Source of the DNA: an uncultured Halieaceae bacterium
GTDB lineage: Bacteria; Pseudomonadota; Gammaproteobacteria; Pseudomonadales; Halieaceae
Reading direction: 5' to 3'
Assembly: GCA_938074045.1 (NCBI GenBank)
Contig: CALJGI010000026.1
Location: 62,001-126,000, forward strand
DNA: 64,000 nucleotides
Below are positions 9,144 through 21,118 of this stretch, piece after piece. The notes under the pieces were generated by a model, which did no database searches, was not told where the DNA came from, and saw only the letters and a program-made list of their open reading frames with translations. A program made the position numbers and the translations under genes. Positions within the stretch are counted from its first letter, which is position 1. Each line of letters begins with the position of its first letter.

Positions 9144-12032
9144 ATGCAGATAGAACCTACCAATTCACAGGCCGGCGACTCATCAGCCGCACTCAACCAG
9201 AGCATGAGCAATCAATCCAGCCTGACCGCCACTGCCCCCGGACAACTGCGTGTCATAAAGCGCAACGGATCGGTAGTTGGCTATACCGACGACAAGATAT
9301 CCATCGCCATGACCAAGGCATTTCTTGCCGTTGAGGGGGGAGCAGCCGCTGCGTCCAGCCGAGTTCATGAGAAAGTCGCCATACTCACCCAACAGGTGAC
9401 GAACATTTTCAAGCGACGCATGCCCTCAGGGGGCACACTCCACATTGAAGATATTCAGGACCAGGTCGAACTGGCACTGATGCGATCAGGTGAGCAAAAA
9501 ATTGCTCGGGACTACGTGCTGTATCGCGAGGAACACGCCCGCCTGCGTGCAGAGCGAAACCGGGAGCAAAACATCGGTGCTGACTCAGAACAGAGTGCCG
9601 GTAACAGCGGCTTGACCATAACCCGGCCCGACGGCAGCCGCATACCGCTGGACCTGCCACGATTACAGACGGTCGTCAGCGAAGCCTGCGCCGGACTACC
9701 GGATGTCGCTGGCGCAGCCATTCTCGAAGAAGCACTGTCCAATCTCTATGATGGGGTGCCAGCTGCTGAGGTTAATCAATCGCTGGTTATAACCGCCCGT
9801 ACCATGATCGAACGCGACCCCAATTATTCCTACGTCGCCGCTCGTCTCCTTATGGATAGTTTGCGCAGTGAAGCGCTGGGTTTTCTGGGTCTTGCCGACT
9901 CCGCGACCCAGTCAGATATGAGCTACTACTATAAGCGGGCCCTCCCGGTTTATATCGAAACCGGTATTGGCCACCAGCTACTGGATCCGGATCTGCAGCA
10001 ATTCGATCTAGACGCGCTGGGCCAAGCACTGGAAGCAGGTCGGGATTTACAATTTACCTATCTCGGCTTGCAGACTCTGTACGACCGCTACTTTATTCAT
10101 CAGGACGAGGTCCGCTTCGAATTGCCGCAGCTGTTTTACATGCGCGTGGCCATGGGACTGGCCGTCAAGGAAGCGGACAAAACCAATCGCGCCATCGAGT
10201 TTTACCGCCTGTTATCGTCCTTCGATTATATGAGCTCCACACCAACCCTGTTTAACGCCGGCACTCTGCACCCACAGTTATCCAGCTGCTACCTCACGAC
10301 CGTGCCCGATGATTTATACGGAATTTATGGCGCAATTCAGGACAATGCCATGCTGTCCAAATGGGCTGGAGGACTGGGTAACGACTGGACCCCAGTACGC
10401 GCCCTGGGAGCCTATATTAAGGGCACCAATGGAAAATCCCAGGGGGTGGTGCCCTTCCTCAAGGTGGTCAATGACACCGCCGTGGCCGTCAACCAGGGTG
10501 GCAAACGCAAAGGTGCAGTCTGTGCGTACCTGGAGACCTGGCACCTGGATATCGAGGAATTTATTGAGCTGCGTAAAAACACCGGCGACGACCGACGTCG
10601 TACGCACGACATGAACAGCGCGAACTGGGTACCCGACCTGTTCATGAAACGCGTCTTTGATGGCGGCGATTGGACCCTGTTCTCACCCAGCGATACACCG
10701 GATCTCCATGACCTGTACGGAGAAGCTTTCGAGGCGCGTTATTCGGAGTACGAGGAAATGACCCGCAACGGCGGCATTGCCTTGTACAAGACCCTAAAGG
10801 CGGAAGATCTGTGGCGCAAAATGCTGGGTATGCTCTTTGAAACCGGCCATCCCTGGATCACCTTCAAAGATCCTTGCAATCTGCGCTCTCCGCAGCAGCA
10901 TACCGGCGTAGTGCACTCTTCCAATCTGTGTACCGAAATTACCCTGAACACCAGTGCCGATGAAATCGCTGTTTGCAACCTTGGCTCCATCAATCTGAGT
11001 CAACACACCAGCGAGTATGGGCTTGATCTGGCCAAATTGGAGCGCTCTGTGCGCACCGCCGTTCGCATGCTCGACAATGTCATAGACATCAATTACTACG
11101 CTGTTCCTCAGGCCCGACAATCAAACATCAAACATCGCCCGGTTGGGCTCGGCATCATGGGTTTTCAGGATGCCCTGTACAAACAGCGAGTTCCCTACGC
11201 CTCAGACGCTGCTGTGGAATTTGCCGATCGCTCCATGGAGGCCGTGAGTTACTTTGCAATCAAGGCATCGAGCGAACTGGCGGCTGAGAGAGGGCACTAT
11301 GACAGTTACGAAGGTTCCCTCTGGAGCCAGGGGATACTACCCATCGATTCGCTGGATATTCTCGCTCGAGAACGGGGTGCCGATTACATCGAGGTAGATC
11401 GCAGCACGACCATGAACTGGGGCCTGTTAAGAGAATTGATCAGCACCCAGGGGATGAGGAACTCCAACGTGCTGGCAATTGCGCCAACGGCGACCATTGC
11501 CAATATCACCGGTGTTGCCCAGTCAATTGAACCGACATACCAAAACCTGTTTGTTAAATCCAATCTCTCCGGTGAGTTCACCGTGGTCAATCCACACCTG
11601 GTAGAGGAACTGAAGCGCCTTGATCTCTGGGACAGCGTCATGGTCAATGACCTCAAGTACTACGAGGGAAGCGTGCAAAAAATCGATCGTATCCCGGCTG
11701 AAATTAAGTCGATATACGCCACGGCTTTCGAGGTAGAACCACGTTGGCTGGTGGATGCCGCCGGCAGACGCCAGAAGTGGATCGACCAATCGCAATCGCT
11801 GAATCTTTACATCAATAACGCCAGCGGGAAAAAACTGGATATCACCTACCGAATGGCATGGTTCCGCGGTCTGAAAACAACTTACTACCTGCGCTCGCTG
11901 GCGGCAACGGGTACTGAAAAGTCCACCATAGATACGGGGCAACTTAATGCCGTTAGTTCCGGAAGTGGGGAACCGGCACCGGTGCCAATGGCCTGCTCGC
12001 TGGACGACCCGGACTGCGAAGCCTGTCAGTGA
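9144..12032 (+). CDS. nrdA: Class Ia ribonucleoside-diphosphate reductase, alpha subunit
   Basis: 962 aa, reduces NDPs to dNDPs. Two consecutive ATP-cone domains (about 35-130 and 157-240) precede the catalytic barrel, the arrangement known for Pseudomonas NrdA; E. coli has one. Redox cysteines C382 (SSCYLTT) and C611 (VCNLGSIN) and the radical cysteine C596 with E598 (NLCTEITLN) are present. The C-terminal tail ends in [12 protein letters not shown] with the CxxC that is re-reduced by thioredoxin or glutaredoxin. It is followed 58 bp later by nrdB. Regulated by the upstream NrdR/DnaA sites (inferred). Confidence 0.98.
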   Translation: MQIEPTNSQAGDSSAALNQSMSNQSSLTATAPGQLRVIKRNGSVVGYTDDKISIAMTKAFLAVEGGAAAASSRVHEKVAILTQQVTNIFKRRMPSGGTLHIEDIQDQVELALMRSGEQKIARDYVLYREEHARLRAERNREQNIGADSEQSAGNSGLTITRPDGSRIPLDLPRLQTVVSEACAGLPDVAGAAILEEALSNLYDGVPAAEVNQSLVITARTMIERDPNYSYVAARLLMDSLRSEALGFLGLADSATQSDMSYYYKRALPVYIETGIGHQLLDPDLQQFDLDALGQALEAGRDLQFTYLGLQTLYDRYFIHQDEVRFELPQLFYMRVAMGLAVKEADKTNRAIEFYRLLSSFDYMSSTPTLFNAGTLHPQLSSCYLTTVPDDLYGIYGAIQDNAMLSKWAGGLGNDWTPVRALGAYIKGTNGKSQGVVPFLKVVNDTAVAVNQGGKRKGAVCAYLETWHLDIEEFIELRKNTGDDRRRTHDMNSANWVPDLFMKRVFDGGDWTLFSPSDTPDLHDLYGEAFEARYSEYEEMTRNGGIALYKTLKAEDLWRKMLGMLFETGHPWITFKDPCNLRSPQQHTGVVHSSNLCTEITLNTSADEIAVCNLGSINLSQHTSEYGLDLAKLERSVRTAVRMLDNVIDINYYAVPQARQSNIKHRPVGLGIMGFQDALYKQRVPYASDAAVEFADRSMEAVSYFAIKASSELAAERGHYDSYEGSLWSQGILPIDSLDILARERGADYIEVDRSTTMNWGLLRELISTQGMRNSNVLAIAPTATIANITGVAQSIEPTYQNLFVKSNLSGEFTVVNPHLVEELKRLDLWDSVMVNDLKYYEGSVQKIDRIPAEIKSIYATAFEVEPRWLVDAAGRRQKWIDQSQSLNLYINNASGKKLDITYRMAWFRGLKTTYYLRSLAATGTEKSTIDTGQLNAVSSGSGEPAPVPMACSLDDPDCEACQ

Positions 12033-12090
12033 TAGCCGCGATCACTATGGCTGCGTTTTAACTAACCTAATACAACAAGAGAATCACATT

Positions 12091-13353
12091 ATGCTCAGCT
12101 GGGATGACTATCATCAGGAGGAAAGCCCACTACCCTCTTCGGCCGTGATCGGTCAGGAATCGGGCCATCCGCCGGCATCATTGGCACAGACCGCAGCTCC
12201 AGTGCTATTGCCCCCAACTGCACCGGTATATGAACCGGTTACGCCGCCGGCACGAGATCCATTACAGCCGGTCAGCACAGCGCCCAACCCCGTCATCTCT
12301 GACCCTGCACCCACAGCCGAGGTAGATATTGGCGCAGAACGGGTACGTGTCGAAGACAAGGCCATGATCAATTGCCGTGCTGATCTGAATCAGCTGGTTC
12401 CCTTCAAATATGACTGGGCCTGGCAGAAGTACCTGGATGGTTGCGCCAATCACTGGATGCCCCAGGAAATCAACATGACCGCCGACGTCGCCACCTGGAA
12501 GAGTGCAGACGCGCTCACCGAAGATGAGAGACGCATCATCATGCGCAGTCTGGGTTACTTTTCTACCGCAGATTCCCTGGTGGCGAATAATCTGGTGCTG
12601 GCCATTTATCGGCTCATCACCAATCCTGAGTGTCGCCAGTACCTGCTGCGCCAGGCCTTTGAGGAAGCCATCCATACCCATGCCTACCAATACTGCATCG
12701 AATCCCTGGGCATGGACGAGGGCGAGGTGTTCAATATGTACCGCGAGGTACCTTCAGTTGCGCAGAAAGCAGCCTGGAGCCTCGCCCACACCAGCAAACT
12801 CAATGACCCGGCGTTTACCACCGGGACGCCGGAGAGTGACCAGGAGTTGTTACGAAACCTGATCGGGTTCTACGCAGTGACTGAAGGTATCTTCTTCTAT
12901 TGTGGATTCACGCAGATATTGTCCATGGGCCGGCGCAACAAAATGACAGGCGTGGCAGAACAGTTTCAATACATTTTGCGCGATGAATCCATGCACCTGA
13001 ATTTCGGCATAGACGTCATCAATCAGATCAAGCTCGAGAATCCCGGCCTATGGACTGAGCAGTTTCAGCGAGAAGCGATAGACATGATCCTCGAGGGCAC
13101 CCAACTGGAGGTTGAATACGCGCGGGATACCATGCCGCGTGGGGTTCTGGGTATGAATGCTGCGATGATGGAACAATATCTGCAATACATCGCCAATCGC
13201 AGGCTTTCACAACTGGGGTTACCGGAACAGTTCCGGGGTGTGGAGAACCCCTTCCCATGGATGTCTGAAATTATGGATTTACGCAAGGAAAAGAATTTTT
13301 TCGAGACCCGGGTGATCGAATACCAGACCGGTGGAGCACTGAGTTGGGACTAG
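12091..13353 (+). CDS. nrdB: Class Ia ribonucleoside-diphosphate reductase, beta subunit
   Basis: 420 aa from ATG 12091 ([10 protein letters not shown]), preceded by AAGAGAA; an in-frame reading further upstream overlaps nrdA and is not family-like. The R2 subunit holds the di-iron/tyrosyl radical: E192, H195 and radical Y199 in [13 protein letters not shown], later ligands in EGIFFY and [10 protein letters not shown]. Residues about 11-80 are a Pro/Ala-rich low-complexity extension before the conserved core begins near [20 protein letters not shown]; extensions here also occur in Pseudomonas NrdB, but of different composition. Confidence 0.97.
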   Translation: MLSWDDYHQEESPLPSSAVIGQESGHPPASLAQTAAPVLLPPTAPVYEPVTPPARDPLQPVSTAPNPVISDPAPTAEVDIGAERVRVEDKAMINCRADLNQLVPFKYDWAWQKYLDGCANHWMPQEINMTADVATWKSADALTEDERRIIMRSLGYFSTADSLVANNLVLAIYRLITNPECRQYLLRQAFEEAIHTHAYQYCIESLGMDEGEVFNMYREVPSVAQKAAWSLAHTSKLNDPAFTTGTPESDQELLRNLIGFYAVTEGIFFYCGFTQILSMGRRNKMTGVAEQFQYILRDESMHLNFGIDVINQIKLENPGLWTEQFQREAIDMILEGTQLEVEYARDTMPRGVLGMNAAMMEQYLQYIANRRLSQLGLPEQFRGVENPFPWMSEIMDLRKEKNFFETRVIEYQTGGALSWD

Positions 13354-13393
13354 TATATGTTGCCACCGACCCAGTGGCCCGGGAGAAAATTAG

Positions 13394-13576
13394 ATGAGTG
13401 AGAATAAGTCACCAGATGAAAGTGAAACTATACTGATAGCACTGGATCAGATCAGCCAGACAATAGAGGTTATGACGCGCGTCGTGAACAGGCTGCGGCA
13501 TCACGTGGAAAACCAGGCCGACACCAGCTCCGATACAGAGTCCACACAAAAATCAGACAACCCAACCCTTCACTGA
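13394..13576 (+). CDS. Small acidic predicted coiled-coil protein, unknown function
   Basis: 60 aa. ATG preceded by GGGAGAA at good spacing. Residues about 10-42 (ILIALDQISQTIEVMTRVVN) form a heptad-like amphipathic helix; the C-terminus is polar and disordered, rich in Ser, Thr and Asp. It starts 40 bp after nrdB and probably shares its transcript. It is not the YfaE-type ferredoxin that follows nrdB in enterobacteria. No function assigned; coding status is inferred from ribosome site, spacing and composition. Confidence 0.6.
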   Translation: MSENKSPDESETILIALDQISQTIEVMTRVVNRLRHHVENQADTSSDTESTQKSDNPTLH

Positions 13577-13623
13577 CAACAAAGGAATGGCCACAGGACC
13601 ACCAGTGGCGGCATACCCACCAC

Positions 13624-13947
13624 TCAGACGTCACCCCCGGTCAGTAACTCATCAATTCGCAGCAAACTGGACAATACGCCAGGAGCTGTCGAGCCAAAAT
13701 ATTCCTCCGCCATTGGCGTCACACTACACTCTTCGGGTAATTCAGCATCGCTTTCCAATAAAAAGTGTAGCGTTGGCAGAAACACAAACTGCAACCACTG
13801 ATCAAAGTTAAGCGTATCAATACAAAAAGGTTCCTTACTTTGCAGGGCCTCGGGAGAGGGGGTCTCCTCGACCCACAGTTGTAACGAGCGCATTTCGCAT
13901 TCGAGGTCTATCAAGAGTGACCCCAGCATGAACCGACGATCACTCAT
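13624..13947 (-). CDS. yqcC: YqcC-family protein
   Basis: 107 aa. Resembles the YqcC family: LLIDLE..., SPEALQSKEPFCIDTLNFDQWLQFVFLP is the family hallmark region (residues about 31-58). Function is not established. Its ATG overlaps the dinG stop by 4 bp (ATGA), so translation is coupled. All-alpha, soluble, no signal peptide. Confidence 0.85.
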   Translation of the reverse strand: MSDRRFMLGSLLIDLECEMRSLQLWVEETPSPEALQSKEPFCIDTLNFDQWLQFVFLPTLHFLLESDAELPEECSVTPMAEEYFGSTAPGVLSSLLRIDELLTGGDV

Positions 13948-16058
13948 GCTATTTCTCTCCGATATGGTGGCAGCGAGTCCAGAATGGCACGGCCATAACG
14001 TCGGGTCACAACGCGCCTATCCAATAACGTAACCCGGCCAGTGTCATCTTCCGTCCGCAATAAGCGACCACTGGCCTGCACAATTCTAAGGGCAGCATCA
14101 GGCACACTGATTTCCATAAATGAATTTTTACCCTGCGATTCAATCCATTCTCCCAGCGTCGCGTCTACAGGGTTGTCCGGTACCGCAAAAGGTAACTTGG
14201 CAATGATGACATGGGTACAATAAAGCCCGGGAAGGTCAACCCCCTCCGCATAGCTGGCCAAGCCAAAGATGACACTGCCGCGTCCCTCGTCCAATGCCTG
14301 CTTATGGCGACGCAGCGTCTCCTGCTTGCTGTACTCACCCTGCACCAGAGTGATTGACCTGACCTCGGATGGCAGTAGGTCATACACAGCCTGCATCTGG
14401 CGCCGGGAAGAAAACAGAATCAACGTCCCCGCATCCAGTTCTACCAGGTCCGGGATTATTTCACCCAACTCCGCGGTGTGCTGTTCCGGGGCACCGCCAT
14501 CAGACGTCATCGCGGGAACGGAGAACGTGGCACGCTCGTAATGGAAGGGGCTGGGTACAACTTTAAATACACTTGACTCAGGAATCCCAGAGCGGGCTTT
14601 GAAGCGGTCAAAACTGTTCAGGGCCGTCAGTGTTGCTGAGGTGACAACCGATCCACTGGCCCGGCTCCACAGATTTTCCTCCAGGGTTTGCGCGGCCAGA
14701 ATTGGACTGCAGCGCAATTCGTAAGCACGCACACCTTGCGGGCTCTCCAGCGTGGTTATCCACCGCGCCTTGGGAGGATTATCCTCCTCGCCGCTCACAG
14801 AAAACTCCTCCCACAGCTCAACGTTACCTTGTGCTCTGGTAAACATAGCGCCAAAGGCCGAATACCACCCTTCCAGATCTGAGCGCTCCGCCACCAGCAC
14901 GTCAGCTTCCAGGTAATCTTCAAACTGCTTACTCAAACTCTGCAGGCGCTGGGAAAAATCGCTGAATCGGGAGGCCAGACCCTGGGACAAACCCTGCAGT
15001 TCTACAGGTACGTGACCCAGAGGAAAGCGATGATAATCGGAGGGATATTCCGTGGGTACGGCATCATCGATCAGTTCTTCCACCACGTTGTGCACCACCT
15101 GAAGACTCTGTGCAATGTCCTCTGCCAACGGTGACAAGAGCTCAAGTTGACGGGTCAGTTCGGTTTGTTCCTGCAATCTCACCGCGCAGGCACTCCACTG
15201 CGATTGAATATCCTCCAGCCAGCCCAGCGTGGTGCTCAATCGACAAAATGCACTGAAATGATTAAGGGCCTTATCCGGTAGGTGATGCCCCTCGTCGATG
15301 ACATAAATACTGTCCTCCGGTGCCGGTAGTATGGCTCCGCCCCCCAGACCAAGATCGGAAAGCACCAGATCGTGGTTGGTGACGATGACATCAGCCTCGT
15401 TCAGCCGATCCCGGGCCTTGAAAAAAGCACACTGGGATATATTGGCACAGCGCCGCCCGGTACATTGCGCGTGGTCAGTAGTGACGCCAAACCAGACATT
15501 GTCGGATAGTTCCCTGTCCCAATTGTCCCGGTCACCATCCCAACTGCCAGTCGCCAGTTCTGACAACATTTCCTTATAGACCGGCACCGCTTCAGTCGCC
15601 GAAGGTGCAACCACTTCATCTGGGTACAAAGGCATGGGCACGCCACCGCCGGCATCCTGCAGTATCTTGTCCAATTTACTGAGACACACATAACGCCGGC
15701 GTCCCTTGGCCAGAACAAAGCTGAAAACCAATCCGCTGTGGGCACGAATGTCCGGCAGGTCCTTAAAGACAAACTGCTCCTGCAGAGCAACTGTGGCGGT
15801 CGCCACGATAAGTTTCTTTTCAAGGTGCTGGGCGAGGGGAATCGCTGCCACCGCGTAGGCTATGGTTTTACCGGTTCCTGTGCCGGCCTCAATAACGCAG
15901 TGGGGCTCGCCCTCTTCCCCGGCCTGTCCTATCCGCGCCAGGGTGTTGGCTATCTCTGCAATCATCACACGCTGACCCCAGCGGGGAAGCAATGACTTTT
16001 CCTCGATCAGGCGTTTATAGGCATCGCGGATGCGATCCTTGAGGGCGTCCTGCAACAA
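13944..16058 (-). CDS. dinG: DinG-type ATP-dependent DNA helicase (Fe-S, XPD-like)
   Basis: 704 aa 5'-3' SF2 helicase that resolves R-loops and G-quadruplexes. Walker A AGTGTGKT (58-65), DEGHH (255-259), and the four [4Fe-4S] cysteines C125, C199, C204 and C210. The start is TTG: a stop codon immediately precedes it and the first in-frame ATG (codon 32) would remove the N-terminal Q-motif region, while the whole N-terminus aligns with E. coli DinG. No LexA box could be recognised upstream. Translationally coupled to yqcC. Confidence 0.94.
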   Translation of the reverse strand: MLQDALKDRIRDAYKRLIEEKSLLPRWGQRVMIAEIANTLARIGQAGEEGEPHCVIEAGTGTGKTIAYAVAAIPLAQHLEKKLIVATATVALQEQFVFKDLPDIRAHSGLVFSFVLAKGRRRYVCLSKLDKILQDAGGGVPMPLYPDEVVAPSATEAVPVYKEMLSELATGSWDGDRDNWDRELSDNVWFGVTTDHAQCTGRRCANISQCAFFKARDRLNEADVIVTNHDLVLSDLGLGGGAILPAPEDSIYVIDEGHHLPDKALNHFSAFCRLSTTLGWLEDIQSQWSACAVRLQEQTELTRQLELLSPLAEDIAQSLQVVHNVVEELIDDAVPTEYPSDYHRFPLGHVPVELQGLSQGLASRFSDFSQRLQSLSKQFEDYLEADVLVAERSDLEGWYSAFGAMFTRAQGNVELWEEFSVSGEEDNPPKARWITTLESPQGVRAYELRCSPILAAQTLEENLWSRASGSVVTSATLTALNSFDRFKARSGIPESSVFKVVPSPFHYERATFSVPAMTSDGGAPEQHTAELGEIIPDLVELDAGTLILFSSRRQMQAVYDLLPSEVRSITLVQGEYSKQETLRRHKQALDEGRGSVIFGLASYAEGVDLPGLYCTHVIIAKLPFAVPDNPVDATLGEWIESQGKNSFMEISVPDAALRIVQASGRLLRTEDDTGRVTLLDRRVVTRRYGRAILDSLPPYRREIA

Positions 16059-16087
16059 TCAGGTGTTCTCGGGTATGCGTTCGATTG

Positions 16088-17251
16088 TCATGCGCCCAAC
16101 TGACCCAGTTTTGCCAGCACGGGGTTTGTATAGATGCGCAGAAAGTATGGCCGATGTGCCTCCGGAATCCGGTTCAGACGCGTCTCAAAATCAGCGATCC
16201 CACCGCTGTGATCAGCCAGATTAAAACGCTCGGTCTCGCCGGGAAGCACGATATCAGGCAGTGTCCCCGTAGTGATCTGATAAGCGATGTAATTGGAGGG
16301 GTGGAGGCGATAATTGCGCAGAATTTGCCGATCCACAGCGGCTGCAACATCCTCTGGCGTTTGAAAGTCAGCGGTCAGGGGAGTCCCATAGGCAACGTGC
16401 ACCGCGCCCTTATCTCCACTGATGCTAGCGGCAATTGACTGAACATCCTCATCCTCTCCCTTGTCGTAACTGCCATGAATGTCTCGGGCGCAAAGTTCAG
16501 CAGCCTTCAGGGCATCGCAGGGATCCAATTCATAGGAGACCGCAACCGGCACTATACGCAGTGAGCGCACGTGCTCGGCAAGCGTCTGACCGCCCTTCTT
16601 GTCCATGCTCATACCAAGCATCTTGATAATAGAAGGCTCGGTGCGGTCAAGACCATCCTTCGCCCGCCCTTCCCGCTGCGCCAGCCAGACTGATTCGCCA
16701 TCTTCCAGCACGGAAAGTCGTATGTATTTGGAAAGATTGCGTAATGCCGCGAGCATCTGGCGAGGTGCTGTCGCGGAACGATTGACGATAAAGCTCTTGT
16801 TCAGTCTCATCAGGTCGGACACGTACGGTCTTTGCAGCAAATTATCGCCGATGGCAATGCGAACCGTATTGTGGCCATTGTGAAATAGACCGTAGTTGGT
16901 AAACGCCGGATCCAGCGTAATGTCGCGATGATTGCTCAAAAACAAATAGCTGGTGCCCGGCGCAATCTGGTCGAGCCCTGACACGGTAAACCCTGCTGTA
17001 GTGTCAGCAATCATTCTCGCCATGTAGCCTTCAACACGCTCCTGAAAACTGCGTACGTCGAGGACATCGCCGAATTCTCGTCGCAGCGCGAAACGGATTA
17101 TGGCGCGTGCCACTGGGGGTATTGCGCGGTGCAGCCCATCCAGGCGCAGCGCGGCGATGGTACCCAGCAAATCTGGATCAGCCAAGAGTCTGGCGATAAC
17201 AGCTGATACCTCGCTGTCATTAAAGGGACGAATATCGTCGAATTCGGCCAT
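16088..17251 (-). CDS. PlsC/PlsB-type glycerolipid acyltransferase (1-acyl-G3P acyltransferase-like)
   Basis: 387 aa. The acyltransferase block I reads SNHRDITLDPAF, with H108 and D114; that is H-X5-D, one residue longer than the textbook H-X4-D, and I recall the same form in a gammaproteobacterial subfamily annotated as 1-acylglycerol-3-phosphate acyltransferase. Further family-like segments: RIAIGDNLL and NKSFIVNRS (about 150-180) and a WLAQREGRAKDG acceptor-binding block. No membrane segments are evident. It follows the phosphatase gene with a 4-bp gap, so they form one unit. The acyl acceptor is unknown. Confidence 0.8.
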   Translation of the reverse strand: MAEFDDIRPFNDSEVSAVIARLLADPDLLGTIAALRLDGLHRAIPPVARAIIRFALRREFGDVLDVRSFQERVEGYMARMIADTTAGFTVSGLDQIAPGTSYLFLSNHRDITLDPAFTNYGLFHNGHNTVRIAIGDNLLQRPYVSDLMRLNKSFIVNRSATAPRQMLAALRNLSKYIRLSVLEDGESVWLAQREGRAKDGLDRTEPSIIKMLGMSMDKKGGQTLAEHVRSLRIVPVAVSYELDPCDALKAAELCARDIHGSYDKGEDEDVQSIAASISGDKGAVHVAYGTPLTADFQTPEDVAAAVDRQILRNYRLHPSNYIAYQITTGTLPDIVLPGETERFNLADHSGGIADFETRLNRIPEAHRPYFLRIYTNPVLAKLGQLGA

Positions 17252-17255
17252 TAAT

Positions 17256-18041
17256 CTATTGCTCCAGATAGCGTTGTTGCAGTTCGTCTCGGGCTACCTG
17301 ATCGACACCCAGATGTTCGGCCAGATAGGTATCGGTATCAGGAAAATTTTCATCGATGGCGTCCAACGCTGCCTGCAAGTACTGCGGATGCACCTCCAAC
17401 ATAGGCCGGATCTGAGCAGGTTCAGTTGCAATATCATACTTCGCGCAAATACGCTCCAACTCACGTTCGGGCAGGAAGTAGTGCTGGGTCAACAAATAGT
17501 CCGACATGATGATGTCCCGGGAAACGCCCAACGCCATCAGGATGATAGCCGCGGCAAAACCGGTACGATCCTTGCCGGCAGCACAATGGACCAGAGTGCG
17601 GCCCCGATCGGTTTCCAGCATATGAGCAAACATGGCGGTGTACTGGGCTTGTTGGCTCAAGGCAAACTCTCGATTGATCCCGACCATGAATTCAAACATG
17701 TCATTGGCCGAAAAAAGGGCCTCATTTTCGAACTGAGCCATCAAATTTCCTGGAATGATGGACAGGGGGGCAATCCTCGGTAGAGGATCGGCTGGTAATC
17801 TCGATCGCTCGCGCGCCTGTTCCTCTATCTGCCTGAAGTCACAAATCAATTCGATCTCAAGTTCGGCCACGCGATCGACGTCTTCATCTGTGAGCGCTGC
17901 AAGGTGACCTGATCGATACAGATATCCCTGCCTGACCCGTCGTCCATCAACGGTAGGATAACCACCAAAATCGCGGAAATTAGGGCATCCGGACAACGGT
18001 ATCTGGCGTCCTGTCGTGGCGGGATTCTCTTCAATAGTCAT
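17256..18041 (-). CDS. Tyrosine/lipid phosphatase, Y_phosphatase3-type
   Basis: 261 aa. The N-terminal NFRDFGGYPT (21-30) and RSGHLAAL (43-50) blocks and the P-loop HCAAGKDRTG with C153 and R159 (CX5R) define the DSP-like PTP family that includes Mycobacterium PtpB and lipid phosphatases. Cytoplasmic (no signal). It lies 4 bp from the downstream acyltransferase gene, which hints at phospholipid or inositide-like substrates, but protein phosphotyrosine remains possible. Confidence 0.87.
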   Translation of the reverse strand: MTIEENPATTGRQIPLSGCPNFRDFGGYPTVDGRRVRQGYLYRSGHLAALTDEDVDRVAELEIELICDFRQIEEQARERSRLPADPLPRIAPLSIIPGNLMAQFENEALFSANDMFEFMVGINREFALSQQAQYTAMFAHMLETDRGRTLVHCAAGKDRTGFAAAIILMALGVSRDIIMSDYLLTQHYFLPERELERICAKYDIATEPAQIRPMLEVHPQYLQAALDAIDENFPDTDTYLAEHLGVDQVARDELQQRYLEQ

Positions 18042-18354
18042 TTAACGATTCTCGCTACTCTCTTATCGAATGACAGGTGCTGTCCGCCATTCTGGTTCAT
18101 TCATTTCATATTTATTTGCCACTAATCTTGCTACCTGCACAATATACCGATACGCCCGATTGCATATGCCCCAGTGGGTGGCGCCCATAATAACACCGCA
18201 GGGCAGCCTCGTTGTGCCTCTCTTTGTCCAGTTTCTGCTGACCAGCCGCGAATATGCAGCACACTCATCTCCGTATGACGTTGACCCGCGCCTGCTAAAT
18301 GTGGATAATCGCGCCTCCAAAAATCCAGCACCATAGACAAAATTGAGGTTATAA
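18042..18354 (+). other. Divergent intergenic region before rpsT
   Basis: 313 bp between the divergent phosphatase and rpsT starts. Apart from the rpsT promoter at 18281-18309, I see no gene or structured RNA in it. A short open reading frame runs through on the plus strand but has no ribosome site or family resemblance. Confidence 0.5.
18281..18309 (+). promoter_or_regulatory. Sigma-70 promoter of rpsT
   Basis: TTGACC, 17-bp spacer, GATAAT. It would give a leader of about 40 nt before the GTG start of rpsT. Only one mismatch in each hexamer, so a strong promoter is expected. Confidence 0.75.
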
Positions 18355-18621
18355 GTGGCCAACTCTCCACAAGCCAAAAAACGCGCACGTCAGGCAGTAA
18401 ACCGACGTTCACACAATGCGAGCTTCCGATCACTGGTACGTACAGTTATCAAGCAGGTAAATGCTGCTGTTGAAGCCGGTGACGCTGATCAAGCCAAGAC
18501 CGCCTACGCCGCCGCCATGCCTGTGATCGATCGGATGGCGGACAAGGGTATTATTCACAAAAATAAGGCCGCTCGTCATAAGAGTCGTCTCAACGCCCAG
18601 GTAAAAGCTCTCTCCGCCTGA
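18355..18621 (+). CDS. rpsT: 30S ribosomal protein S20
   Basis: 88 aa, basic, starts [20 protein letters not shown], the S20 signature. The start is GTG; E. coli rpsT also uses a rare non-ATG start (TTG) tied to its autoregulation, so the weak start here may serve the same purpose. It has its own strong promoter and a hairpin terminator. Primary 16S-binding protein of the small subunit. Confidence 0.97.
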   Translation: MANSPQAKKRARQAVNRRSHNASFRSLVRTVIKQVNAAVEAGDADQAKTAYAAAMPVIDRMADKGIIHKNKAARHKSRLNAQVKALSA

Positions 18622-18628
18622 TACTGCC

Positions 18629-18658
18629 AGTTGCCCGGCACATTCCTGTCGGGCAACT
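18629..18658 (+). terminator. Hairpin terminator after rpsT
   Basis: AGTTGCCCG pairs with CGGGCAACT, extended by three more pairs, with a CATTCC loop. Only a weak T-rich tail (TTATATT) follows. It begins 8 bp after the rpsT stop. Confidence 0.7.
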
Positions 18659-18730
18659 TATATTCCTGAGGACCGCAGACTGCGGCGTTAGTGATAACTC
18701 AGGTGTAGGACCTTACAAAAACACCTTTAC

Positions 18731-19852
18731 TCAGACAAGAACCAGGTTATCCCGGTGAATCAACTCGTCTTCCCCTCGGAAACCGAGCACCGACTCTATT
18801 TCATCGCTGCTCCGCCCAATGATTCTGACTGCGTCGGCAGCGGAATAGTTAACCAGCCCGCGCGCAATTTCGACCCCGTCAGGATCGGTACATGAGACCA
18901 TATCTCCGCGCACAAAATCACCACTGACCCTGCTCACGCCTACCGGTAACAAACTACGCCCAGCCTGCTTAACCACGCCCGTGGCGCCCGCATCCAGTTG
19001 CAGAGCACCGTTGGTACGCACCATCCCTGCCAACCATTGCTTGCGCGCCGTAACCGGACGCTCAGTCGCGTGCAGGTGGGTACCGATCAAGTCTCCTGCA
19101 CAAACCCCCGTGAGGCTGTTCTCCACGCGTCCATTGGCTATTACCGTGTGAGTACCAGATCTGGCAGCCAAAACGGCGGCCTTGATCTTGGTTACCATTC
19201 CACCTCGACCCAGAGAAGAACCCTCACCTGCCATAGTAGGTAGTCGCGGATCATTGGCCTTCACGCTACGAATAAGCGCTGCTTCCGGGTTCTGCCGGGG
19301 ATCAGCCTCGTACAGCCCATCCTGATCCGTCAAAATCACCAAAAGATCGGCGTCCACCAGATTGGCTACCAACGCCGCCAGCGTATCATTATCACCAAAG
19401 CGTATTTCTTCGGTGACCACCGTGTCGTTCTCATTGACCACAGGAATGACACCCAGGGACAACAAGGTCAGTAGCGTACTGCGGGCATTGAGATAGCGAT
19501 CTCGCGCCGAAACGTCATCGTGGTCGAGGAGAATCTGAGCAGTATGGAGATCGTATTTGGAAAAAGCGGATTCATAACTCTGGACCAGACCCATTTGTCC
19601 GACCGCGGCCGCCGCTTGTAACTCATGAATCGCGTGTGGTCGTGTCTGCCAACCGAGTGTACTCATGCCTGCGACTACCGCACCACTGGAGACCAGTACC
19701 ACCTCCCTGCCCCCAGCTCGCAAGCCCGCCATTTGTGCCGTCAACGCAGAAACGGCCAGGGTGTCGAGACCCAGCCCATTTGCAGTCAGTATCGCACTGC
19801 CGACCTTAACCACCACTCGCTGTGCCTGTGCCATCGCCATCCGGTCACTCAT
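18731..19852 (-). CDS. proB: Glutamate 5-kinase (with PUA domain)
   Basis: 373 aa; first step of proline synthesis. Amino-acid-kinase fold at about 1-260 ([40 protein letters not shown]) and a C-terminal PUA domain at about 280-373, the full E. coli-type architecture with proline feedback in the kinase domain. It follows obgE by 33 bp in the same direction. proA is not in the window. Confidence 0.97.
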   Translation of the reverse strand: MSDRMAMAQAQRVVVKVGSAILTANGLGLDTLAVSALTAQMAGLRAGGREVVLVSSGAVVAGMSTLGWQTRPHAIHELQAAAAVGQMGLVQSYESAFSKYDLHTAQILLDHDDVSARDRYLNARSTLLTLLSLGVIPVVNENDTVVTEEIRFGDNDTLAALVANLVDADLLVILTDQDGLYEADPRQNPEAALIRSVKANDPRLPTMAGEGSSLGRGGMVTKIKAAVLAARSGTHTVIANGRVENSLTGVCAGDLIGTHLHATERPVTARKQWLAGMVRTNGALQLDAGATGVVKQAGRSLLPVGVSRVSGDFVRGDMVSCTDPDGVEIARGLVNYSAADAVRIIGRSSDEIESVLGFRGEDELIHRDNLVLV

Positions 19853-19885
19853 GACAGTGATCTCTTCAGAAAAAATGACCTCGCG

Positions 19886-21094
<1,209 letters not shown>

Positions 21095-21118
21095 TTATCC
21101 TTTACCGATCACCGGATA

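Noticed and set aside
17100-17783. 227-codon plus-strand open frame across the acyltransferase/phosphatase junction
   Set aside because: Lies antisense to two genes with intact catalytic motifs.
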